Assembly (NCBI RefSeq): GCF_023910625.1
Contig: NZ_JAAVVW010000002.1
Span: 230,024 to 294,023 of the forward strand
Direction: 5' to 3'
Length of the DNA stretch: 64,000 bases
Source of the DNA: Limnohabitans sp.
GTDB taxonomy: Bacteria > Pseudomonadota > Gammaproteobacteria > Burkholderiales > Burkholderiaceae_C
Below the pieces are notes generated by a model. The model was not told the DNA's origin. It ran no database searches and saw nothing but the letters and a program-made list of their open reading frames with translations. The translations under genes and the position numbers were made by a program. Below, piece after piece: positions 1 to 7,307 of this stretch; position 1 is the stretch's first letter; each line of letters starts with the position of its first letter.

Positions 1-993
1 CCGCGCGGAGCCACTGTAGTGGACTTTGCTTACGCCATCCACAGCCGTATCGGCGATCACGCCATGGCTGCACGCATCAACGGCGACCAGGCTCCCTTAC
101 GCACCGAGCTGAAAAACGGCGATGTGGTCGAAGTCATCACCGCCCCTGTATCGGCCCCCAACCCTGCCTGGCTGGGTTTCGTGCGCACCGGACGAGCTCG
201 TTCCAAAATTCGACACCACCTCAAGAACATGGCGCAAACCGAGTCGGTGAACTTGGGCGAAAAGTTGCTTTCGCAAGCGATGCGCGCTGAGGGAATCCAG
301 CAACTACCCGCCAACGATGACGCCCACCATGCGCTCTGGGAAAAACTGCTGCGCTTCACTGGCAACCGCAGCCTTCAAGACTTGCTGATGGACATCGGTT
401 TGGGAAAACGGATTGCCAACATCGTGGCCAAACGTCTCACTGCCTTGCTATCGGAAATGGGCCAAAAACCTGATGCTTTGTTGCTCACGCGTGAGCGATT
501 CACCGCCGATGAATCCATATCACAAGGGGCGATCATCCTGGATGGAAGTGAAAACGCATCGGTGGTCTTTTCTCGTTGCTGTCGCCCTCTGCCTGGTGAC
601 GACATCGTGGGCTATTTAGGTCGTGGCGAAGGCCTGGCCGTGCACACCAGGGACTGCGCGACTGCCCGCAAGCTCGAACACAAAGACAGCGAGCGCTTCA
701 TTGGTGTGGAATGGTCTGATGAGTTGACGCGAAGCTTTGAAACCGCCATCAATGTCACCGTGGTGAACGGTAAGGGAGTACTGGCCCGCGTCGCTGGTGC
801 CATGGCCAGCGCTGAGACCGACATCGTCCACGTGGACATGGGGCAAGAAACACCTCAGGACACGGCTGAATTGAAGTTTGTGATCGCAGTGCATGACACT
901 GCCCATCTGGAACAAGTGTTGCGTCACCTCAAACGCACACCTTCGGTCATCAAGGCAGAGCGGCAAACCCACAAAGGTAACTTGGCCCATTGA
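1..993 (+). CDS. spoT: Bifunctional (p)ppGpp synthetase/hydrolase SpoT, C-terminal part (5' end outside window)
   Basis: This is the C-terminal regulatory half of a RelA/SpoT protein that makes and degrades the alarmone (p)ppGpp. The frame is open from base 1, so the gene starts upstream; the GTG at 19 is internal. Visible first is a TGS domain (VDFAYAIHSRIGDH, about the first 60 residues), then the helical middle region, a conserved Cys-containing stretch (FSRCCRPLPGD, with HTRDCAT further on) and a C-terminal ACT domain (about residues 245-320) that senses amino-acid state. The catalytic HD and synthetase domains are not in the window. The call as SpoT rather than RelA rests on the greB neighbour and on the HTRDC-type central motif; the family assignment itself is secure. 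It ends 9 bp from the convergent greB stop. Confidence 0.93.
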   Translation, partial: PRGATVVDFAYAIHSRIGDHAMAARINGDQAPLRTELKNGDVVEVITAPVSAPNPAWLGFVRTGRARSKIRHHLKNMAQTESVNLGEKLLSQAMRAEGIQQLPANDDAHHALWEKLLRFTGNRSLQDLLMDIGLGKRIANIVAKRLTALLSEMGQKPDALLLTRERFTADESISQGAIILDGSENASVVFSRCCRPLPGDDIVGYLGRGEGLAVHTRDCATARKLEHKDSERFIGVEWSDELTRSFETAINVTVVNGKGVLARVAGAMASAETDIVHVDMGQETPQDTAELKFVIAVHDTAHLEQVLRHLKRTPSVIKAERQTHKGNLAH

Positions 994-1002
994 CCAGGTG
1001 GC

Positions 1003-1548
1003 TCAAGCCGGGCTGGGGTAGGACACTTTCAAAACCTCAATGCGCAGCACGCCTGCTGGGGTGAGCAATTTGAGCTCGTCGCCTTCTCTTGATTTGAGCA
1101 AGGTGCGGGCGATCGGCGACACCCAACTGACCTGGCCACACAAGCTGTCGGCCTCGTCGATGCCCAAGATGGTCACCCTGCGCTCGGTGCCCGATGCTTC
1201 GACATACGTGACCGTGGCGCCAAAAAACACTTGGTCGCTGCCGTGGTGTACCGCAGGATCAACGACTTCGGCCAGCTCGAGTCGCCGGGTTAAGAAACGG
1301 ATGCGGCGGTCGATTTCACGCAGTCGTTTTTTGCCATAAAGGTAGTCACCGTTTTCGGAGCGGTCGCCGTTGCTGGCGGCCCAGTGCACGACTTCCACCA
1401 CCTTGGGGCGCTCGTCATCGATCAAGGCAAACAACTCGGCTCTCATGGCCGCATAGCCCTGACGGGTCATGTAATTGCGCGCACCCGCAGGCAAGGCGGG
1501 CAAGCCCAATTCTTCGTCGTCAGATTCTGGGGGTGTGGTTTGGCTCAT
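1003..1548 (-). CDS. greB: Transcription elongation factor GreB
   Basis: GreB binds the RNA polymerase secondary channel and stimulates cleavage of backtracked transcripts. The protein is about 181 residues: an N-terminal coiled-coil (YMTRQGYAAMRAELFALI, then a VHWAASNGDRSENGDYLYGKKR segment with the acidic tip), then a FKBP-like C-terminal domain (VTILGIDEADS, SWVSPIARTLL). I chose the ATG at 1546-1548 (MSQTTPP); an alternative ATG lies two codons upstream at 1554. The open frame continues further upstream only through mobile-element sequence and is not protein-like. The start codon lies only about 10 bases from the 3' boundary of a group II intron remnant, and I see no strong ribosome binding site, so the native leader has probably been displaced. 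Confidence 0.93.
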   Translation of the reverse strand: MSQTTPPESDDEELGLPALPAGARNYMTRQGYAAMRAELFALIDDERPKVVEVVHWAASNGDRSENGDYLYGKKRLREIDRRIRFLTRRLELAEVVDPAVHHGSDQVFFGATVTYVEASGTERRVTILGIDEADSLCGQVSWVSPIARTLLKSREGDELKLLTPAGVLRIEVLKVSYPSPA

Positions 1549-1561
1549 GGTCATTGACCCA

Positions 1562-1663
1562 ATCGGCATAGGGGGCCTCCGGTAGGAGGCACCCCTGCCA
1601 CACCACCCGGCATGCGGGTCCGCACCGGGCGGTTCGAGAGCTTGAGGTTCATGGGCAGGTCCT
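1562..1663 (-). mobile_element. Group II intron 3' remnant (domains V and VI)
   Basis: Read on the minus strand, bases 1635-1602 form a 34-nt hairpin of domain V size, with a CGC triad near its 5' end and a CCCGG..CCGGG helix. It is followed at once by a second long hairpin (about 1599-1565) whose 3' strand carries an unpaired TA about 7 nt before a terminal GAT. That is the layout of domain VI with its branch-point adenosine, and an intron ending in AT. No intron-encoded reverse transcriptase or 5' domains remain; an IS256-type element begins at 1664. The intron class is not assigned. The truncated intron cannot splice by itself. Confidence 0.62.
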
Positions 1664-2983
1664 GAGGGTGTACGGCATTTTGTGTAAACGGGGCTGAGAT
1701 CAGTCATTGGGCATCCTGCCTTCGAACTGAATGGTAAACCGGGTCAATGCGGCTTTCCAATCTCTGAGCGGCATCGTCCACTTCTTGCTGATGTTGTTCA
1801 GCGCCAGGTAGAACAATTTCAGCAATGCCTCATCGCTGGGGAACGAGCCCCGGCTCTTGGTCACCTTGCGCAGACTCATGTTCACCGACTCGATGGCGTT
1901 GGTCGTGTAAATGATCCGCCGAATCTCTGGAGGATATTCAAAGAACGGCACGATCCGCTCCCAGTTGCTGCACCACGATTTCTCAATGGTCGGGTAGTCA
2001 GCGCCCCATTTTTCTTCGAATTCCTGCAGCCGCAGCACGGCATCATCCGCAGTTGCGCTGCTGTAGATGGTCTTCAGGTCTGCGGCCACCACTTTGCGCA
2101 TCTTCCAGCTCACATAGTTCAGGCTGTGGCGCACCATGTGCACCAGACACAGCTGCACCGCCGTTTGCGGATATACAGCCTCTATTGCCTCGGGAAAGCC
2201 CTTCAAACCATCCACGCAGGCGATGAAGATGTCAGCCACGCCCCGGTTCTTGAGCTCCGTGACCACCTGCAGCCAGAACTTGGCCCCTTCGGTCTGGGCA
2301 ATCCACAGCCCCAGAATTTCCTTCTCGCCCGCCATGTTGATGCCCAAGGCCAGATATACGGCCTTGTTGCGCACCACGCCTGAGTCACGGGTTTTGACGT
2401 GGATGCAGTCCAGGTAAACGATCGGGTACAGCGCATCCAGTGGACGCGCCTGCCAAGCCTTGACCTCGTCCATGACGGCATCCGTAACCGATGAGATCAG
2501 CGTGGGCGACACCTCGGTGCCATACATTTCCTGGAGATGCCCCTGAATCTCACGTACCGTCATGCCTCGGGCATACAGGGACAAAATCTTGTCATCAAAA
2601 CCCGTCCAGCGCGTCTGGTGCTTGGGCACGATCTGCGGCTCAAAGCTGGCGTGGCGATCACGGGGGATATCAATGGGCAGCTCGCCAAAGTCGCCTTTGA
2701 GGGTCTTTTTGCTTTTGCCGTTGCGGGCATTGCCAGCGGCGTTGGCCACGCTGGCATTCTTGGTGTGACCCAAGTGCTCGGTCATCTCGGCTTCCAAAGC
2801 GCGCCCCACAAGGCGCTTGGTCAGCTGCTTGAGCAGGCCGTTCTCGCCGATGAGGTCTTCAGGTTTTTTATAGCCAGCGAGCAGCTGGTCGATCAATTCG
2901 TTGCTGACGGTCATGGTTCATCTTTCTGGATGTTCGGCAGTTTCCTGCCATTTGACCGTTTACACAAAATTTAGGACACCCTC
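1664..2983 (-). mobile_element. IS256-family insertion sequence, copy 1
   Basis: The 1320-bp element is bounded by imperfect terminal inverted repeats of about 28 bp: both ends read inward as GAGGGTGT and share a TTTTGTGTAAACGG core. It encodes one mutator-type transposase. A second copy of identical length lies at 9654-10973 in the same orientation and differs at only a handful of positions. The bases flanking this copy (GGCAGGTCCT on the left, ACTGTTGACC on the right) show no target-site duplication. On the right it directly abuts a truncated integrase gene. Confidence 0.93.
1700..2914 (-). CDS. IS256-family transposase (copy 1)
   Basis: This 404-residue mutator/IS256-type DDE transposase catalyses cut-and-paste or copy-out movement of its element. 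The catalytic residues can be placed in YLDCIHVKTRD (first Asp), ACVDGLKGFPEAI (second Asp) and the TTNAIESVNMSLRK region (Glu). The length is full for the family and no frame is broken, so it may be active. Compared with copy 2 it has Gly instead of Glu near residue 37 (VGRALEAEM) and Glu instead of Val in TIEKSWCSN; neither is in a catalytic motif. It starts at ATG 2912-2914. Confidence 0.95.
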   Translation of the reverse strand: MTVSNELIDQLLAGYKKPEDLIGENGLLKQLTKRLVGRALEAEMTEHLGHTKNASVANAAGNARNGKSKKTLKGDFGELPIDIPRDRHASFEPQIVPKHQTRWTGFDDKILSLYARGMTVREIQGHLQEMYGTEVSPTLISSVTDAVMDEVKAWQARPLDALYPIVYLDCIHVKTRDSGVVRNKAVYLALGINMAGEKEILGLWIAQTEGAKFWLQVVTELKNRGVADIFIACVDGLKGFPEAIEAVYPQTAVQLCLVHMVRHSLNYVSWKMRKVVAADLKTIYSSATADDAVLRLQEFEEKWGADYPTIEKSWCSNWERIVPFFEYPPEIRRIIYTTNAIESVNMSLRKVTKSRGSFPSDEALLKLFYLALNNISKKWTMPLRDWKAALTRFTIQFEGRMPND

Positions 2984-3919
2984 ACTGTTGACCGCAAAGA
3001 CGGAGGAAAAGAACTGCGACGGTCGTTTGCCCGTGACGTATTGCCTATTGCTGGCGATCTAAAGTTGAGCAGCGTTCAACCTGAACATATCGAAAAAATG
3101 TTGCGCGATGTTGTTAAACGGGGTTCTTACCGCGCATCGGTCACGCTGTTCGCTGACCTGAAGCAAATGTTTCGGTGGGCGGCGCGCAAACGTGCCTGGA
3201 AGAACTTGATTGAAAACCCCACCGAAGAAATTAACCTGAAGGAAGACAAGATACTTCCCAAAGAATACGAGGGAGCAGAAAGAAACCGTGCTCTTAACGA
3301 GCACGAAATCCGCGAACTTGCTCGAAAACTTCCAGCATCTGGCCTGATGCCGAAAACACAAATTGCCATGTGGTTGATGCTGTCATGCTGCTGTCGTATT
3401 GGCGAGGTCATACAAGCACGATGGGAACACGTCAACTTTGATGCTAGCGAATGGGTGATTCCAAAAGAACACTCTAAAAATCGCAAAGCTCACACCATTT
3501 ATTTGTCGCCCTTTGCGCTTCAAAAATTCCAAGAACTCAAAGCGATTGCATCCAGCGAGAAGTGGTGTTTCCCTGACACTACCGGCACCACCCATGTCTG
3601 TATGAAGTCAACAACCAAGCAGGTCCGTGATCGTCAGATGGCTGCAATTGGTCGAAAGCCTATGAAAAATCGCAGCAAGAATTCAGATGCCCTACTTCTG
3701 GTCAACGGAGATTGGGTGCCACACGACTTGCGGCGAACGGGTGCGACCATCATGCAATCGCTGCATGTCGCCCCGGCCATCATTGAGCGTGTGCTGAACC
3801 ATGTTGAACCCAGCAAGCTTGTGCGGACGTACCAGACATACGACTATGCTGAGGAAAAGCGGGATGCGTGGAACCGCTTGGGGAACAGGCTCGCAGAATT
3901 GGTTCCGCAAATCGCATAG
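2984..3919 (+). pseudogene. Tyrosine integrase (P4-like), 5'-truncated by IS256
   Basis: The product is the core-binding and catalytic part of a phage/island tyrosine recombinase. Catalytic motifs are present in order: the first Arg in CCRIGEVIQARW, HDLRR, a His in VLNH, and the Tyr in RTYQTYDYAEEK. Such enzymes integrate islands at tRNA genes. The N-terminal arm-binding domain is missing because the open frame runs straight into the IS256 right end at 2983; the TTG at 3041 is not a convincing native start. It is transcribed away from copy 1. It is not the missing half of the integrase fragment beside tRNA-Arg: that fragment is a different subfamily and on the other strand. Confidence 0.82.
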
Positions 3920-3935
3920 GCAGAGCCGAGGCGCA

Positions 3936-4160
3936 TCAGCGGCTCAGCCTGTTCCAGTCCTTGGCAAGCTCATAAACCTCTGGCATCCAGCTTTCCACGT
4001 TGCTGAATGTGATGACCATCCGGTTGTTGACGGGATCGGTGTTCCAGCCAATACGCTGACCACCCCAGCCAGAAGCCCAAGCAGTATTGGGTGCCATCGA
4101 GTTTTCAGTCCAAGTGAAAAATCCATATCCAGCAAATAATTTTCCCATTTTGCGGGTGCT
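3936..4160 (-). pseudogene. C-terminal fragment of a beta-lactamase-like serine hydrolase
   Basis: About 70 codons are nearly identical to residues 319-387 of the large fused hydrolase at 7308-9494, sharing TRKMGKLF, FTWTENS, the ASGWGGQRIG segment and FSNVESWMP. Unlike the large gene it stops here with its own TAG-type end just after the beta-lactamase fold, so it derives from a related single-domain copy, not from the fusion. Similarity ends abruptly near 4160, where a phage replication gene fragment on the opposite strand begins. This marks an old rearrangement junction. Confidence 0.75.
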
Positions 4161-4282
4161 GTGTGACAACATTCGACGTTACGGTAATGCCTCCCTTCAA
4201 GCCGTACCGATTCCGAAGGGGATTGGCGTTCGCTTGTGGCCGAATTCTCGTGACCGTGAAGTCCTCATTTACGATAAATTTC

Positions 4283-5608
4283 CAGTAGTGTCCCAACGTT
4301 TTCACATCAGGACTTCGTAAGTTAATGATTTACCTTGGTTTTTTGGCATTTCAGTCTGGTCTCGATTTGAACTTCGATTCCATGACTTATGGTCTTTTGC
4401 GTTCGCACGCAAAGGACCGCAATGAACCAAGGCAAGCTCGTTTTTTCTCAACTCATGGCGTTCTTGCCGCTGAGCACGTTTCGCCGCTGCGTTGCCAAGC
4501 ACCGAGGCGATCACAAGGTTCAAGACTTCACCTGCTTGGACCAGTTCTTGGCCATGGCCTTTGCTCAGTTGACCTACCGCGAGTCTTTGCGCGACATCGA
4601 GATCAATTTGCGTGCCCAAGCCAAGCGGCTGTATCACATGGGTCTGCGCTGCAAGACAGTTTCTCGCAACACCTTGTCCAACGCCAATGCAACCCGGCCT
4701 TGGCAAATCTACGCCGACTTCGCGCAACACCTGATCGCCATGGCGCGCCCGTTGTATGCCAAAGAGCCGATGGCGATCGACTTGGATGCAACCGTCTACG
4801 CCTTCGATGCCACGACGATAGACCTGTGCTTGTCGGTTTATCCGTGGGCACCGTTTCGCGCGCACAAGGCGGCTATCAAACTGCACACCCTGTTGGACCT
4901 GCGCGGCTCCATCCCCACCTTCATTCACATCAGCGACGGCAAGACCCACGAGGTCAACACCTTGGACCTGCTGGACATCGAGCCTGGCGCCTATTACCTG
5001 CTCGATCGTGGGTACTTGGATTTCCAGCGACTGTTTGTGATTCATCAGGCCAACGCCTTCTTCGTCACCCGTGCCAAGTCCAATACCAAATTCAAGCGGC
5101 GCTACTCCAACCCCGTAGACCGGGCCAACTCGAACATCGTGTGCGATCAGACGGGTGTGCTGACCATCTTTTATTCCAGCCAACACTATCCCGCCACGCT
5201 GCGACGTGTGGTGGTCAAGGACGACACTGGCAAGCGCATCACATTTTTGACCAACAACTTCGCTCTCAAGCCCGAGTTGATTGCAGACCTGTATCGCCAG
5301 CGCTGGCAGGTCGAGTTGTTTTTCAAATGGATCAAGCAGCACCTGCGAATCAAGACGTTTTATGGCACCAACGAGAACGCGGTCAAGACGCAAATCTGGA
5401 TCGCGGTCTGCACATACGTGCTGATCGCCATTGCCAAGAAACGCTTGCATCTGCCCAACAGTCTTCATGAAATCCTACAAATCTTGAGCTTGACCATGTT
5501 TGAAACAACCCCAATAAATCAACTACTTACACCAACCGAGCCTGACAAACATTCGGAATTTGAGCCTCAACAGCTCTCTCTCCTCTGAAAAACGTTGGGA
5601 CACTACTG
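4283..5608 (+). mobile_element. IS4-family insertion sequence with perfect inverted repeats and 9-bp target duplication
   Basis: The 1326-bp element begins CAGTAGTGTCCCAACGTTTT and ends with the exact 20-bp complement. It is flanked by ATAAATTTC at 4274-4282 and 5609-5617, a 9-bp direct repeat that marks target duplication. One transposase gene fills the element. The clean duplication shows simple insertion, apparently more recent than the rearrangements around it. Confidence 0.93.
4422..5588 (+). CDS. IS4-family transposase
   Basis: This is a DDE transposase of about 388 residues. Catalytic residues are visible in AFDATTIDL (first Asp), YLLDRGYLDF (second Asp) and the YRQRWQVELFFKWIKQ signature, Y-(2)-R-(3)-E-(6)-K, which defines the IS4 family. 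A conserved FYGTNENAVKTQIW motif follows. I chose ATG 4422 (MNQGKLVF) rather than the upstream in-frame ATG at 4389, because conserved sequence starts there. The frame is intact, so the element may be mobile. Confidence 0.93.
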   Translation: MNQGKLVFSQLMAFLPLSTFRRCVAKHRGDHKVQDFTCLDQFLAMAFAQLTYRESLRDIEINLRAQAKRLYHMGLRCKTVSRNTLSNANATRPWQIYADFAQHLIAMARPLYAKEPMAIDLDATVYAFDATTIDLCLSVYPWAPFRAHKAAIKLHTLLDLRGSIPTFIHISDGKTHEVNTLDLLDIEPGAYYLLDRGYLDFQRLFVIHQANAFFVTRAKSNTKFKRRYSNPVDRANSNIVCDQTGVLTIFYSSQHYPATLRRVVVKDDTGKRITFLTNNFALKPELIADLYRQRWQVELFFKWIKQHLRIKTFYGTNENAVKTQIWIAVCTYVLIAIAKKRLHLPNSLHEILQILSLTMFETTPINQLLTPTEPDKHSEFEPQQLSLL

Positions 5609-6282
5609 ATAAATTTCATTACTTTATGGATGGCCTTGCAAAGCACAAAATCAAGCTTTTAGGCCATATGCCAATGAGCTTTGGGCGCTTTGGAACGAGC
5701 CTTGAATTTGGCCGAATGATGGACGAAGTGCTGGCTCAGGGTATCCGCATCGAAGCACGCTGTGGCCGTATGTTGAACAATCCTAAGAACCCACTCAATA
5801 GGGGCACGCGTTGGATGCCTGAAACGGCACGCGAACTACACCGCAAAGTAGTTGAAAGTATCCCTCTTGCTGACTTGCCGCCAATTCATGTTCAGGAGCA
5901 GTTACTTGCGGCGGCAACTGCCAGCCACAAGATGCTGATTGCGCTGTGGCTCACGGGTCGGGATATGCGGCAGTTCTTCAACAGCGATGCCACCTACTTC
6001 CGACGGCGTAAAGCAATGATGAAGCAGTACGGTTTCGATATGTCCATACCCCCAATGCCGGAGTGCGGAATACGATGGGCAGACGTGATTGCACCCCATT
6101 CAATTATTGAAGTACCAGACTGGGCAAAAGAAAGCGGTTTTGTGTATAAGCTGGAACGGTGGAATGGCTGGCACAGCCCTACCCAAAACCACCGCGCTTG
6201 GCTTCGGCCTGAGCCTGAAATTCGCTTCGGCAAAGCGAGACAAGCAGCCGCTGTTTTGTGCTGAATCTCAGGCTCCAAAAGT

Positions 6283-6312
6283 GTTGCCACGCACTGTAAC
6301 AAGTGCGGCAAC
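6283..6312. repeat. Hairpin downstream of the phage replication fragment
   Basis: An 11-bp stem with one bulge (GTTGCC A CGCACT / AGTGCGGCAAC, loop GTAACA) lies 18 bases past the replication gene stop. No clean T-run follows directly; TTTTTT appears 10 bases later. It could be a weak terminator or a single-strand phage origin hairpin. Nothing else decides between these. Confidence 0.45.
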
Positions 6313-6388
6313 ATGGTTCACATTTTTTCGACTATTTCGGCTGCATTTTTTCGGTCTCGTGAAGGTTCATAAAGCTTGATGTGCAGTG

Positions 6389-7306
6389 CTACTGGTTGGC
6401 CTTGCGAACAGCCTCCTGCACCACTGGCAATACATCTTCATAGTTAAACCCGTTTTGCCCTTTCAGTGGTGGTAACGCAACTTGACGATTCAACCATTCG
6501 CGCAAGCTTTGGCCTTCACCTTGCCGCACCAGCGGGTCATGGCTGTTGCCCGGATACCGAAACTCCGTCAGGTTCTGCGGGTTGTCTTTGAATTTCTCTT
6601 GGAACCCCACCGCTGGACGGTCTTTCGTGCCACCTGCCCAAGGGTCTTCGTCTTCAATGGATGACCACATTGGAAGCCGTGAGTCCCACTGCCAGATGTG
6701 TTCATATTGACGATTGACGCTTTGCTTATGGCAGATGCCACCCTTGACCTGTTGATCGTCCCGGTTCCAGTGATAGGTAGTGCGGCAACCCTCACTGTGA
6801 CCGCTCAGAAAGATGGGCAATGGAGTCAGCGTCTTTACCCATCGAATCACTTCCTCAATGTCATCACCACGCGCATCGAGCCTGGCTGGGTTGATGGCGG
6901 TGTAAATGCCTTCACGTACACGCTCACCGGCACGTCGAAGCATTTCTTCTGATGAACCACCGGGGCAGCCCATCTTGTTGCCTTCTCGTGTCACAAACTC
7001 TGGTGTGATGACCGCAAAACCTTCGCGGTAGTAGAACTGCGCCACCGTCGTTTCCCAACCCCACATGCCACCACAACCATGGTTATGGATGACGACACCA
7101 CGCACACCGGGTTGGCGCGCAACCAAGGCTGCGAATTTCTCTCGATAAACAGACCCAAACAACGGTAGGTAAAACACGCTGCGAGTAAGCGCCGTTCGGG
7201 TTTGGGCTTTGTCGTAAGCTGATGCTTGGCGAGATTGCTGGGCCGTGGCGGTGCCGATAGCGAACACCACTGACAAAGTAGCGCCAAGGAGTGTGGAAAC
7301 TCTCAT
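6389..7306 (-). CDS. Secreted dienelactone-hydrolase-like alpha/beta hydrolase
   Basis: A 305-residue protein with an N-terminal signal peptide (hydrophobic core about residues 5-20, likely cleaved after ATAQ). The alpha/beta hydrolase fold is shown by the nucleophile elbow GHSEG (Ser about 171), an oxyanion-type VIHNHGCGG segment and a late NSHDP histidine motif. The substrate is unknown; the family contains dienelactone hydrolases and other esterases. It starts 1 base after the stop of the large fused hydrolase, so the two are probably co-transcribed and may act on the same extracytoplasmic compound. It is cargo between two IS256 copies. Confidence 0.75.
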   Translation of the reverse strand: MRVSTLLGATLSVVFAIGTATAQQSRQASAYDKAQTRTALTRSVFYLPLFGSVYREKFAALVARQPGVRGVVIHNHGCGGMWGWETTVAQFYYREGFAVITPEFVTREGNKMGCPGGSSEEMLRRAGERVREGIYTAINPARLDARGDDIEEVIRWVKTLTPLPIFLSGHSEGCRTTYHWNRDDQQVKGGICHKQSVNRQYEHIWQWDSRLPMWSSIEDEDPWAGGTKDRPAVGFQEKFKDNPQNLTEFRYPGNSHDPLVRQGEGQSLREWLNRQVALPPLKGQNGFNYEDVLPVVQEAVRKANQ

Positions 7307-7307
7307 G

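Larger units (their letters stand above)
4162..6264 (+). pseudogene. Filamentous-phage replication initiator (gene II/X type), 5'-truncated and split by IS4-family element
   Basis: Removing the insertion at 4283-5608 and one copy of its 9-bp duplication restores one frame of about 255 codons (4162-4282 joined to 5618-6264), reading ...LIYDKF-HYFMDGL.... The left part has the strand and YDK pattern of rolling-circle initiators of Inoviridae. The right part has IRIEARCGRML, a WMPETARELH helix and a C-terminal GRDMRQFF..ATYFRRRKAMM..YGFD segment typical of the phage X domain. The first half of the protein is lost at the junction near 4160. Assignment is by motif recognition only. It implies a relic of a filamentous prophage or related plasmid. 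Confidence 0.6.

Noticed and set aside
1561..1663. A distal att site matching the tRNA-Arg 3' end
   Set aside because: I compared the tRNA 3' sequence with the greB-proximal flank and saw no match.
1555..1707. An N-terminal extension of GreB reaching into the IS256 element
   Set aside because: The extension is translated intron and IS DNA; GreB homologues start at or near MSQ.
4302..5470. Long open frames of 381-388 codons in other frames of the IS4 element
   Set aside because: They overlap the transposase with its DDE and YREK motifs and have low-complexity Gln/Arg/Val composition.
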